From the NCBI GenBank assembly GCA_963736505.1, contig CAVTOZ010000007.1, forward strand, positions 1 through 64,000: 64,000 nt of DNA. The letters run 5' to 3'. Below the pieces are notes generated by a model, which saw nothing but the letters and a program-made list of their open reading frames with translations, made no database searches and was not told the DNA's origin. Positions within the stretch are counted from its first letter, which is position 1. Each line of letters begins with the position of its first letter. This DNA comes from Solirubrobacter sp963736505 (GTDB lineage: Bacteria; Actinomycetota; Thermoleophilia; Solirubrobacterales; Solirubrobacteraceae). Of the stretch, positions 36,842-45,206 are shown in pieces. The position numbers and the translations under genes were made by a program.

Positions 36842-37242
36842 CGCTCATCACCTACCAACGCCGGCCCGTCGCGATGGCCGCACCCGACCGCGCCTATCTC
36901 ACACCACAGATCGCACTGCGACCTGACAGCGACCCGCTCAAACGCTTCGTCTGCCTGCTCGTCCTCTACGCCCACGACCTCCAGACCGGACGACTGCACG
37001 GCGAGCCCCGCCGCTACCTCCCCGGTCGCGCCGAACGCTACGTCCGCGAGCAACTGATCCCATTCGGCCAGTTCCAAGCCCTCACAGCCTGCGGTGATGC
37101 CGAGCTCGCGGAAATCTTCCGGGTCCCGCTCGAACAAATCGCCGAGCGCCGCCGCGACATCGCCCAACAGCCGCGACACCCAGGGCGCGTCCGGCGGACC
37201 TGCGCCCTCGGCACGCCGTCAACGCGGCCTCCGGGCGCGTAA
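36838..37242 (+). CDS. hypothetical protein downstream of the sigma-like gene
   Basis: 134 residues, MTLITYQRRPVAMAAPDRAY. The middle LKRFVCLLVLYAHDLQTGRL and C-terminal AERYVREQLIPFGQFQALTA then CGDAELAEIFRVPLEQIAER recall the last part of ImmA/IrrE-type proteins (LIP.. F ... D..LA..F.VP...), but no HExxH is present. Either a peptidase-like relic or an independent helical protein. Coupled to the sigma-like gene by ATGA. Confidence 0.55.
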   Translation: MTLITYQRRPVAMAAPDRAYLTPQIALRPDSDPLKRFVCLLVLYAHDLQTGRLHGEPRRYLPGRAERYVREQLIPFGQFQALTACGDAELAEIFRVPLEQIAERRRDIAQQPRHPGRVRRTCALGTPSTRPPGA

Positions 37243-37372
37243 TCTCCGAGCGCCGCTGGGCACGCGGGCGGCGCGCCGTGCCGAAAGCCATGATCCATGC
37301 GAAGACGAGGAGCGCAGCGCGGAGCACGACATCCCTGCGCGCGTCCGCCGCCGTTTCTGCGAACGTACGTTC

Positions 37373-37696
37373 GTGCCGCAGCCACCGTATCCAGTGGTCC
37401 GCGCCCGCTTTGACCGCTGCCTCGCGGCTCGCGATCTGCCAGGCGTGCGAGCCGCGGCCCGCGGCCTACCCGGCGGCGTCAACCTCCACGATGCGCTCGC
37501 GGTGCTCGTGCTTATGGAGGAACTCGAGGACCCGCGGTTCGAACGGGCGGCTGTCCGCTGGATCAGCCGCTTCGCCGGCGAGTGCCCCGGCGTTGGCCTC
37601 GGCGAGCTCCTGGCCGCCCTCGAGGCGCTCGACGGCCTGCCCGCTCCGGTCGCCCACGCCACGCTGAGCGCGCTGCTCAAACGCCACGGCGCGTAG
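37373..37696 (+). CDS. ICE-type hypothetical protein (paralogue of 3824-4186)
   Basis: GTG at 37373 (VPQPPYPVVRARFDRCLAAR) gives 107 residues: DLPGVRAAARGLPGGVNLHD, ALAVLVLMEELEDPRFERAA, VRWISRFAGECPGVGLGELL and a C-terminal helix ending LLKRHGA. It shares plan and several motifs with the protein at 3824-4186, and both sit next to a sigma-like gene, so the pair forms a conserved element module. Function unknown. Confidence 0.6.
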   Translation: MPQPPYPVVRARFDRCLAARDLPGVRAAARGLPGGVNLHDALAVLVLMEELEDPRFERAAVRWISRFAGECPGVGLGELLAALEALDGLPAPVAHATLSALLKRHGA

Positions 37697-37820
37697 CCGC
37701 GGCGTAAGAACGGGTTCCGGAACGAGCCGATCGGCTCCCCCAATCGGCGCGCCGATCTCCTCCACCAAATCATGCAATCGGCCGATGGCGCGACCCGGAT
37801 CGCCGCCGGACCCTCAAGGC

Positions 37821-38296
37821 ATGTACACAATCGAGGACGCCGCCAACGCCGCTCTACGAGTGCACGCGCGCCATCCCGAGCTGACGATCGATGTCCTCGT
37901 GCCGGCGGCCCGTTCGGCGCCCTGGAACTCGACGCGCCGACCGTCGGCCTCGACGTCATGATCGAACGCATCGCCCGGGAGTTCGCCTCCCACGCGTCGC
38001 GGCCGCGACCCTCAAAGCTCACCCTGCCGCGGGTCGCGCGGCCGATGGGAAACCTTCGCAAGCTGATCGCCGATCAGGTGCCGACGTCGCATTCAGCCGA
38101 GGCTGGCGCCCTTCACGAGCACAGCCCACATCACGGCAACAACCAGAATCACGAAAGTCGAGAGCGCCGCCAACACGGCAAACCCAGCCGCCGCGAGCAG
38201 CGATGCACGACGGGCAAGAAGAACGCAAAACGATCGCCGCCAACGGCATCCGCCTGGTGCTCGACGAGCACCGCACGACCGAGACGCCGACCTTGA
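37821..38296 (+). CDS. hypothetical protein (frameshifted, end uncertain)
   Basis: ATG at 37821: MYTIEDAANAALRVHARHPE then LTIDVLVPAA and, after a shift near 37907, PFGALELDAPTVGLDVMIER then IAREFASHASRPRPSKLTLP. The first 90 residues look coding. The later part (His/Asn/Gln-rich) is doubtful. No family recognised. Confidence 0.35.
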
Positions 38297-38460
38297 AGAG
38301 CGGCCAGCCGAGCAAGACGAAGGTGACCTACGGCGAGCCCGAGGACGCGCTGAAGTGGCTGTGGAAGTTCGTCCTATGCCGAGCCGCAGGTTATGCCGAG
38401 CAGCCGCGACTTGCGTGTTCAACCGCGATTGGTAGCGGTGAGGGGCTCGGCATAATCACA
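38203..38460 (+). CDS. short hypothetical protein (end uncertain)
   Basis: ATG at 38203: MHDGQEERKTIAANGIRLVL then DEHRTTETPTLKSGQPSKTK and VTYGEPEDALKWLWKFVLCR. About 60 residues look coding. After that the frame drifts into Arg-rich sequence, probably because of an indel. No family recognised. Confidence 0.35.
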
Positions 38461-38677
38461 GCGATTCCAGGCAGGCGAGCAGCTGGTCGGGGGCGGTGCC
38501 GGGCGGTGGTGTTGGCAGGGGCGCTGCGAGCGAGCCGCGGCATCTCGCTCGATGCCGCAGCGGCGCGTCGGCTTGAGCTGAGCGCCTCCCAGGCCATCAA
38601 GCGTCGGGCGCCCGAACGGCCCGGACGGGCGTCGCCGTTGCCGACCACCGCGTCGGGCCGGGCCACTCGCAGATCGC

Positions 38678-39037
38678 GAGCACGGCGTCCCGCGCTTCGA
38701 CGTCGCCGCCAACGAGCGCCGCGGCGATCCGCTGCGCCGCGCGTTAGTCGAGCACGCGGACCGCGTGATCAAGCCACCTGCGCCGCCCACTCCACGCGGA
38801 GGCGACGACTTCCTGATCGTCGAGATCCCGCTGCACGACCACCGGCGCGTTCACGTCGTCCGCCGCCTGCCGTTCGAGGACGGCGTCCAGATGACGCTCG
38901 CGGCGTACTCGCTCGTGCGCGCGCACGAGGTGGGCCTCCGCGTGCAGCTGACCGCCGTCGATATGGATGCCGAGATCGACGCGCCGATCAGGGCGCTCGA
39001 GGGCCTCGCCGACGCGGGCGAGTTGAAGAGCGAGTGA
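38678..39037 (+). CDS. hypothetical protein, C-terminal part (5' end blurred by indels)
   Basis: A good coding frame EHGVPRFDVAANERRGDPLR, VEHADRVIKPPAPPTPRGGD, DFLIVEIPLHDHRRVHVVRR and LPFEDGVQMTLAAYSLVRAH ends LADAGELKSE at 39037. It is open upstream of the GTG at 38765 and probably begins before 38678 in another frame. Alternating strands suggest a compact alpha/beta domain. No family recognised. It is the last gene of the second mobile module. Confidence 0.45.
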   Translation, partial: EHGVPRFDVAANERRGDPLRRALVEHADRVIKPPAPPTPRGGDDFLIVEIPLHDHRRVHVVRRLPFEDGVQMTLAAYSLVRAHEVGLRVQLTAVDMDAEIDAPIRALEGLADAGELKSE

Positions 39038-39076
39038 AGACCCACTACGGCGCGAACACGCCGGCCGGCTGTCCAC

Positions 39077-42000
39077 TCAGCGCTTGCGGCCGCGGCTGAC
39101 CACGAGGTTGACCTTCGTGTTGGCCGCGAGCACTTGCTTCGGCTTGCGGTTTTGCGAAACGACCTTGTTCTTCTTGATCTTGCCGGAGAACCCACGCGTG
39201 ACCTTGCCGATGGCGCAGTGCGCCTTGGCGAGCGCCTTCTTGGCCGCGGTGAGCGTCTTGCCGACCACGTTCGGGACCTTGCACTTGAGCTTCGAGGGCT
39301 TGGGTGCGATGGTGAAGGACCGCGAGACCGTCGGCGCCGCGTTGTAGTTTGCGTTGCCGGGTTGAGCGGCCGTGATGGTGCAGGCGCCCGGGCCGGTCAG
39401 GTGGACCCTGACGCCGCTGACGGTGCAGCCGCCGCTCGCGGTGAACGTCACAGGCAGACCGGAGCTGGCGCCCGCGCCGAGCGTAAAGTCCGGGTCGCCC
39501 TCGGTGCGGCTCGGCAGCGCGGCGAACGTGATCGTCTGGCCGGCCTTGGCGATCGAGAACGTCTGGTGCACGGGCGCAGCCGCGCCGCGCGACGCGGTGA
39601 TCGTGCAGCTGCCCGCGCCGGTGATGTGGACGGTCGCGCCGGCCACGGTGCAGCTGCCGCTGCTCGCGTAGCTGATGGGCAGGCCCGCGCTGGACGTCGC
39701 TGTCAGGCCGAAGTCCGGATCGCCGTAGGTCCTGCTAGGCAGCGACGCGAACGTGATCGTCTCGGGATTGGAGCTCTGCGCCTCGGTCACGGTGAGCACC
39801 GTGGTGTCGCTCGTCGCGGTCACGGACGCGCTGATCGTGCTGGTGCCGCCGGCGACGCCGTGCGCGCGCCCGGCGTCGTTGACGGTCGCGACCGCCAGCG
39901 CACTCGAGGCCCACGTGACGGTCGAGGTCAGGTCGAGCGAGGAGCCGTCGAGAACTGGCCGGTGGCCGTGAACTGCTGATCGTGACCCGCGCTGATCGTC
40001 GGATTTGTCGGCGTCACCGCGAGGCTCGTGAGCGTCGTCGTCCCGTCGAGGATGAAGATGCGCCCGGTGGCGCGGGCGATCGTGGCGTTGATCGCGTTGC
40101 TGAGGTTGAACGTGAACGACTCGAGCGTCTCGACGTCGTTGCAGTCGTCGATGTCGACGCGCACGACTTTGGTGGTCTCACCCGGGGCGAAGTTGAGCGT
40201 CCCGGCGACGCCGATGTAGTCGCCGTTGCACGCCGTGACGCTGCCCGCGGTGCCGTTCGCCGTCGCGTAGTTGACCGAGACCGGCCCGTTGCCCGGGGCC
40301 GACAGCCGGACGAGCAGGTCGACGTAGCCGTCGCTCTCGCTGACCACCACGTCCGCGGGCGCGCAGACGCCGGCTGCGCTGCGGCGGGGGCGTCACTGGC
40401 GCCGATCATGACGGTCGCCGTGGCGTCGCGATCGTCGCGTTGGTCGGCGCGGCGAGCGTGAGCGTGAAGGTTTCGGCGTCCTCGGCGGCGGCGTCGTCGA
40501 TGATCGGCACCGCGATGTTCTTGACCGTCTGGCCGGGCGCGAACGTGAGCGTGCCGGACTTCGCGCTGTAGTCGGCGGCCGCCGCGGCGGTGCCGTCATG
40601 CGTCGCGTAGTCGACGGTGACGATGCTGCGCGGAGCTCTGCCCACGCGGGCCGCCGAGCAGCACGCTGACCAGCGCGAGCCGTCCTTCTCGTCGACGGCG
40701 GTGCCGCGGATCGTGACCGCCGGCGTGGGTACGACCGTGTCGTTGTCGACGATCGAGATGCGCTGAGAGGCGCGCCGGATCGTCGCGTTGACGGCGTTGC
40801 TGAGGTTAAACGTGAACGACTCGAGCGTCCTCGACGTCGTTGCAGTCGTCGATGTCGACGCGCACGACCTTGGTGGTCTCACCCGGGGCGAAGTTGAGCG
40901 TCCCGGCGACGCCGATGTAGTCGCCGTTGCACGCCGTGACGCTGCCGGCGCTGCTGTTCGCGGTCGCGTAATCGACAGAGACCGCATCCGTTCCCGGCGC
41001 CGACAGGCGCACGGCGAGGTCGACGAAGCCGTCGCCCTCGCCCACGATCGCGTCCGCCGCCGCGCTGATCGCGGGCTGGCCGACCGCAGCCGCGTCACTG
41101 GCGCCGATCGTGACCGTGCCGGTGCCGTGACGATGGTCGCGTTGACCGGGTTGCTGAGGTTGAGCGTGAAGTCCTCGGCGGGCTCGCTGTTCGCGTCGTC
41201 GGTGATCGGCACCGCGATCGTCTTGACCGTCTGGCCGGGCGCAAACGTAAGCGTGCCGGACCTCGCGGTGTAGTCGCCGCGGCGCCGCGGCGGTGTCGTC
41301 GTGCGTCGCGTAGTCGACGCTGACGATGCTGTTGGAAGCCTGCGCGAGCAGCACCGTGACGAGCGCGCGGGCCGTCCGTCTCGTCGACGGTGGCATCGCG
41401 GGCGAGCAGGCGCGGCGTGGTGGCGACCGTGTCGTTGTCGACGATCGAGATGCGCTGAGAGGCGCGCCGGATCGTCGCGTTGACGGCGTTGCTGAGGTTA
41501 AACGTGAACGACTCGAGCGTCTCGACGTCGTTGCAGTCGTCGATGTCGACGCGCACGACCTTGGTGGTCTCACCCGGGGCGAAGTTGAGCGTCCCGGCGA
41601 CGCCGATGTAGTCGCCGTTGCACGCCGTGACGCTGCCGGCGCTGCTGTTCGCGGTCGCGTAATCGACAGAGACCGCATCCGTTCCCGGCGCCGACAGGCG
41701 CACGGCGAGGTCGACGAAGCCGTCGCCCTCGCCCACGATCGCGTCCGCCGCCGCGCTGATCGCGGGCTGGCCCACCGCAGCCGCGTCACTGGCGCCGATC
41801 GTGACCGTGCCGGTGCCGTTAACGACGGTCGCGTTGACCGGGTTGCTGAGGTTGAGCGTGAAGTCCTCGGCGGGCTCGCTGTTCGCGTCGTCGGTGATCG
41901 GCACCGCGATCGTCTTGACCGTCTGGCCGGGCGCAAACGTAAGCGTGCCGGACTTCGCGGTGTAGTCGCCGCTGCCCGCCGTGCCGTCCTGGGTGGCGAA

Positions 42001-42567
42001 ATCGACCGTGACCGTGCTGTTGGATGCCTGTCCGCGTGGGCCGCCCATCAGTACCGAGACGAGCGCGAAGCCGTCCTTCTCATCGACGGTCGCGTCGCGG
42101 ACGAACAGCCGCGGCGTAGCCACGACAGTGTCGTCGTCGACGATCGATATGCGGCTCGAGGCGCGCGCGATCGTCGCGTTGACCGCGTTGCTCAGGTTGA
42201 GCGTGAACGACTCGAGGTTCTCGACGTCGGCGCAGTCGTTGATCGCCACGTGGACGGTCTTGCTCGTCTCGCCGGGGGCGAAGCTGAGCGTCCCGGCGAC
42301 GCCGATGTAGTCGCCGTTGCAGACGCTCACGCTGCCCGCGCTGCTGTTGGCGGTCGCGTAGTTGACCGTGACCACGTCCGTGCTCGTCGCCGACAGCTGC
42401 ACCGCCAGGTCGACGAAGCCGTCGCTCTCGCCGACGATCGCGTCGGGCGGCGCGGAGATCGCCGGGCGCCCCGCTGCGCGCGCGGCCGGCGCGGCGGTGG
42501 CGAGGACTGCCAGGGCGAGCCCGACGACCAGCCGGATGCTGCATGAGCGCGACCGAACGTCTGGCAC
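39077..42567 (-). CDS. Calx-beta / Ig-like / PASTA surface protein (frameshifted, repetitive)
   Basis: GTG at 42567 behind GGAGGAG, signal peptide SIRLVVGLALAVLATAAPAA. It then has alternating Calx-beta units of two kinds, one with ATANSSAGSV ... NGDYIGVAGTLSFAPGET and DCADVENLESFTLNLSNAVN, the other with TVDFATQDGTAGSGDYTAKS and GTLTFAPGQTVKTIAVPITD. After about six units come BIG2/MBG-like domains (TFASLPSRTYGDPDFGLTAT twice) and a C-terminal PASTA-like domain (CKVPNVVGKTLTAAKKALAK ... NLVVSRGRKR). Frame shifts near 41310, 41145, 40840, 40650, 40420 and 39945 are needed. A secreted adhesion-type protein of about 1160 residues. Confidence 0.8.
40733..41280. repeat. internal direct repeat of the Calx-beta gene, copy 1
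   Basis: About 548 bp nearly identical to 41425-41970; the visible differences are a few single bases and short indels, e.g. an extra C in GCGTCCTCGACG. It encodes one pair of Calx-beta units. Confidence 0.8.
41425..41970. repeat. internal direct repeat of the Calx-beta gene, copy 2
   Basis: Near-identical partner of 40733-41280, offset by about 691 bp. A third, more diverged relative of the first half lies at about 40060-40330. Such recent duplication can both vary the protein and confuse assembly. Confidence 0.8.
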
Positions 42568-43197
42568 GGTGATCTCCTCCAGGAGCCGGACCGGCGGGGT
42601 GAAGCGTGTCAGCGGACCGTATCGGATACCACCACGACAGCCAGGATCCTCGACCAATGGAGAGGGTCACCAGTGGTCATGAGAGCGCCCTGAGCGGACG
42701 CGTGCGATCGCCCGTTCACCCCCGGTCGCGGACGACGCCGCGGCGCTGGCTCTGATCGCTGGCGGGTTGCTGACCGAGTGGGCGTCTTGGCTGCGCGATT
42801 CCTCGTCAATGTGGCGATCCGGTTCGCGATGACCGGTATCGGCCGCCCTGTGCTCCCGAGAGGCGCGGCCCCGCGGGCGCTGCGATCCATTCGCCACGCC
42901 GACGCCGACGCCGACGCCGACGCGGTCTGCCTGGGCTCGGATTCATCCACGTCGCCTCCGACGGCTGGGTCCATTCCGCGACAGTCGCCGCGCTCGTGAC
43001 GCAGCACCCCGTTCGCGACACGGAATTTGCGGGGATGTGAGTAACGCTCACGACAGACGGTCCTCGCGGGTTTGCAGGAAGTTCATGACGTCTGGTCACC
43101 TTCGGTTCCCTTCCTGAAAATCGTGGTGTTCCCGGTTACAGTCCGGCGCCTCGAACGACCGCCCTCCGGGCGCTCGCCTCGCGAGAGCTAGGCGAGC
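42568..43197. other. non-coding stretch with a GACGCC tandem run
   Basis: About 630 bp upstream of the Calx-beta gene. Short open frames here lack motifs and codon bias. A short tandem run of GACGCC/GCCGAC units lies near 42898-42922. I see nothing else supportable. Confidence 0.45.
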
Positions 43198-43377
43198 TCC
43201 GACTGGGAGCTGCTGGCCCGCGCCTTCGGCGTCCCCGCGCGCTCGGTCGGCGACCCCGACGGGGTCGCCGACGCGCTCGCGGAGGACGGCCCAGCGCTGC
43301 TGAACGTGCGGATCTCTCCGGAGGCCGACTGCCTGCCGATGTTCCGCGCGGGCGGCGCGGCGCAGGAGATCGGGTGA
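43198..43377 (+). pseudogene. 3' fragment of an acetolactate-synthase-type (TPP enzyme) gene
   Basis: SDWELLARAFGVPARSVGDP then DGVADALAEDGPALLNVRIS and PEADCLPMFRAGGAAQEIG-stop matches the C-terminus of acetolactate synthase large subunits (D...LA.AFG.....V.....AL...L...GP.L..V.....E...PM...G). Only the last 59 residues are present; upstream is unrelated DNA, so the rest was lost or lies elsewhere. Confidence 0.65.
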
Positions 43378-43560
43378 TCATCGCGCGCTCGCGCCGCTCG
43401 GCGCGAGCGCGGCGGTCCCGCCGAAGCGGGCCTTGATCCGCGTCCTGCTGCGGCGCGCGACGGTGACCACGGGGTTGCCGTAGCGATCCAGAGCGGCGCC
43501 GCCGAGCGAGCGTCCGCCGGCGCTGAACGTGACGGTCCCCGCCTTCGCGCCGCGTAGCGA
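43378..43560 (-). pseudogene. 3' fragment of an Ig-like (Big) domain protein gene
   Basis: On the minus strand AGTVTFSAGGRSLGGAALDR then YGNPVVTVARRSRTRIKARF and GGTAALAPSGASAR-stop, the end of a bacterial Ig-like domain protein. It is convergent with the acetolactate-synthase fragment; the two stops meet at GGGTGATCA. The start of the gene is missing beyond about 43560. Confidence 0.5.
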
Positions 43561-43724
43561 CTTTCACGTTCTCGCGCCGCCCTGAGATAACTGGGCCAAG
43601 CTCGTGATCCGTTGGCCCGATGCCGGCGCAAAACATCGGAAAGTGCGGACATTTGCGCACCAGCGGTGGCGGTTCTCGCTTTGAAGAAAGCGCTGCTCGT
43701 TGCCACATTTTCCGAGCTCGACCT

Positions 43725-43771
43725 CCTGGATCGCACCCAGGAGGTCCGGGGTTCGAGTCCCCGTAGCTCCA
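43725..43771 (+). other. 3' half of a tRNA-Ala(CGC) gene, attachment-site remnant
   Basis: Anticodon arm CCTGG-ATCGCAC-CCAGG with anticodon CGC at 43732-43734, variable loop AGGTC, T arm CGGGG-TTCGAGT-CCCCG, acceptor 3' strand TAGCTCC and A73. Position 70 is T, as required for the G3-U70 pair that marks alanine tRNAs. No D arm or 5' acceptor strand precedes it. A 3' tRNA half followed by the native terminator is the signature of an attR site left by a tRNA-integrating element. Confidence 0.85.
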
Positions 43772-43773
43772 TC

Positions 43774-43811
43774 AGCCCGGATTTCGCGCCACGGCGCGGA
43801 GTTCGGGCTTT
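43774..43811 (+). terminator. terminator of the tRNA-Ala locus
   Basis: AGCCCG ... CGGGCT outer stem and CGCGCC/GGCGCG inner stem followed by TTT. It sits 2 nt after the tRNA fragment, as expected for the original tRNA gene. Confidence 0.75.
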
Positions 43812-43898
43812 CTGCTGTCCGGGGACCCTATCCGGTCGCCTCGTGCGTCCGTCCAGGCCGATTGTCCCCCGGGTCGCGCGGGCCCCATGATCCGGTCC

Positions 43899-44267
43899 AT
43901 GAGCAGGACGCGGGTGAGTCGGATCGCGAGCGCGGCATTCGTCGTGGCGATCGCGTCGATGGCGTTGAGGGTCGTCGTCGGGACGGACGATCCCTCGCTT
44001 GCACTGTCGGTGCTGCGCAACCTCGGCATGCCGTTCCTGGTCGTCGGGATAACGCTGCGCTACGCGGCGCGAGACGATCTCTCGGGCGACCGGGATCTCG
44101 TCGCGGCGGCGACCGCGCTGGTCGCGACGCTCGCGATGATGGCCGCCGGCATCGCGGCCGATCGGCATCTCGGCGCGGCTCCGGCGTTCCTGGCCATCGC
44201 GGTCGGGCTCTTCGGCCTGGCCGTCGTTGCGCTCCGCCGGGCCGCCGCCCGCCGCAGGAACGCCTAG
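43899..44267 (+). CDS. hypothetical four-helix membrane protein
   Basis: About 122 residues from ATG 43899 (MSRTRVSRIASAAFVVAIAS); ATG 43887 is also possible. Hydrophobic stretches: IASAAFVVAIASMALRVVVG, LRNLGMPFLVVGITLRYA, LVAAATALVATLAMMAAGIA and AFLAIAVGLFGLAVVALRRA. No family recognised. First intact chromosomal gene after the tRNA fragment. Confidence 0.6.
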   Translation: MSRTRVSRIASAAFVVAIASMALRVVVGTDDPSLALSVLRNLGMPFLVVGITLRYAARDDLSGDRDLVAAATALVATLAMMAAGIAADRHLGAAPAFLAIAVGLFGLAVVALRRAAARRRNA

Positions 44268-44276
44268 CTCCGCCGG

Positions 44277-44720
44277 CTACTGCATTCCCATCCCGCCGCC
44301 GATGGGCGAGCCGAAGTGCACGGTCAGGCCCTCGCGGCCGGGTGTGACGACCGTGACGGGCAGGCCGAGGGCCGCCACGCGGCGGGGCAGGTCGCGCCGC
44401 AACCACTTGGACACGCGCTCCGGCAGTGTCGAGATGACGACCTCGTCGTAGTCGTCGCTCGCGACCGCGTCGCAGATCGCCGCGAAGGCGTCGTCGCCGC
44501 CGGTGAGGCCGTCGACCGGGCCGCCCGCCGCGCGCTTGAGCAGGGGCAGCGCGAGCTCCAGCGTCCAGTCGGTGTGCTCGGACTTCGGCGCGTCGGGGAT
44601 CAGGAGCGAGAAGGTGCTCGGCCGCTCCCCGGCGAGCCGCTGGACGTGGTCCAGGAGCGTGGGCGTCGCCGCCGTGCGATTGGCGACGATCAGGACCCGT
44701 CGGACCCGTGAGGACTCCAT
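44277..44720 (-). CDS. universal-stress-like alpha/beta protein
   Basis: 147 residues: VRRVLIVANRTAATPTLLDH then VQRLAGERPSTFSLLIPDAP, SDDYDEVVISTLPERVSKWL and RRDLPRRVAALGLPVTVVTP. Nucleotide-binding USP-type order (VLIVAN..T, EVVISTLP, DLPRRV..LGLPVTVV). Probably a cytoplasmic stress protein. A Gly-rich end (GSPIGGGMGMQ) follows. Confidence 0.7.
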   Translation of the reverse strand: MESSRVRRVLIVANRTAATPTLLDHVQRLAGERPSTFSLLIPDAPKSEHTDWTLELALPLLKRAAGGPVDGLTGGDDAFAAICDAVASDDYDEVVISTLPERVSKWLRRDLPRRVAALGLPVTVVTPGREGLTVHFGSPIGGGMGMQ

Positions 44721-44795
44721 CTGCCCCTCCTTTGCTGGACGTCAGGGGCGACACGAAGCTACGCCGAGGCACCGGGGGGAGTCAAGATGGCGTGC

Positions 44796-45164
44796 ATGGC
44801 GCAGCCGCAATCGCCCACGCCCTCGGAACTGGATCAGGAGCGGCGCACGTCGATGGCGGCGGAGCGGACGTGGCTGGCGTGGTGGCGCGCCGCGCTCGGC
44901 GCCAGCGCCGGCGCGCTGGGCGTGGGCCGGCTCGCGCCCCAGGTGCTGCACGTCGCCCCGTGGCCGTACGTGGTCCTCGGCTGCGGCTACGCGGCGCTGG
45001 CGATCGGGCTGCTGATCGTCGGCGGGCAGCGCCAGCGCGAGCTGGAACGCGCGCTGCACACCGGCGGGCACGCGCCGCTGCGGTTCCGCACGGTCGGGAT
45101 GTTCACCGTCGGCGGGGTCGCGCTCGCCCTGATGACCGTCGTGCTCGTGGTCGCGCAGATCTGA
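44796..45164 (+). CDS. DUF202 (YidH-type) membrane protein
   Basis: About 122 residues. ELDQERRTSMAAERTWLAWW is the DUF202 entry motif (AxERTxLAWxR), followed by three helices: RAALGASAGALGVGRLAP, WPYVVLGCGYAALAIGLLIV and FTVGGVALALMTVVLVVAQI. Function unknown. Alternative start at ATG 44787. Confidence 0.85.
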   Translation: MAQPQSPTPSELDQERRTSMAAERTWLAWWRAALGASAGALGVGRLAPQVLHVAPWPYVVLGCGYAALAIGLLIVGGQRQRELERALHTGGHAPLRFRTVGMFTVGGVALALMTVVLVVAQI

Positions 45165-45206
45165 ACCTGGACGGTTGTCGGTTGCCACTCATGTTCGCTA
45201 TCCGGG

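Noticed and set aside
38093..38230. Short minus-strand hydrophobic peptide (LLAAAGFAVLAALSTFVILV)
   Set aside because: Could be a small membrane protein, but there is no start or ribosome site I can defend, and it lies opposite other weak coding frames.
40060..42400. Repeats considered as a CRISPR or tandem satellite
   Set aside because: The units are long, in frame and encode Calx-beta domains with signal peptide upstream; no short repeat-spacer pattern exists anywhere in the window.
42898..42922. GACGCC tandem run as a regulatory repeat
   Set aside because: Short, in high-GC DNA with no nearby start; likely slippage product.
43188..44168. Minus-strand frame containing MELRGLEPRTSWVRSRRS
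   Set aside because: This peptide is the well-known false translation of the tRNA 3' end; the DNA is the tRNA-Ala fragment.
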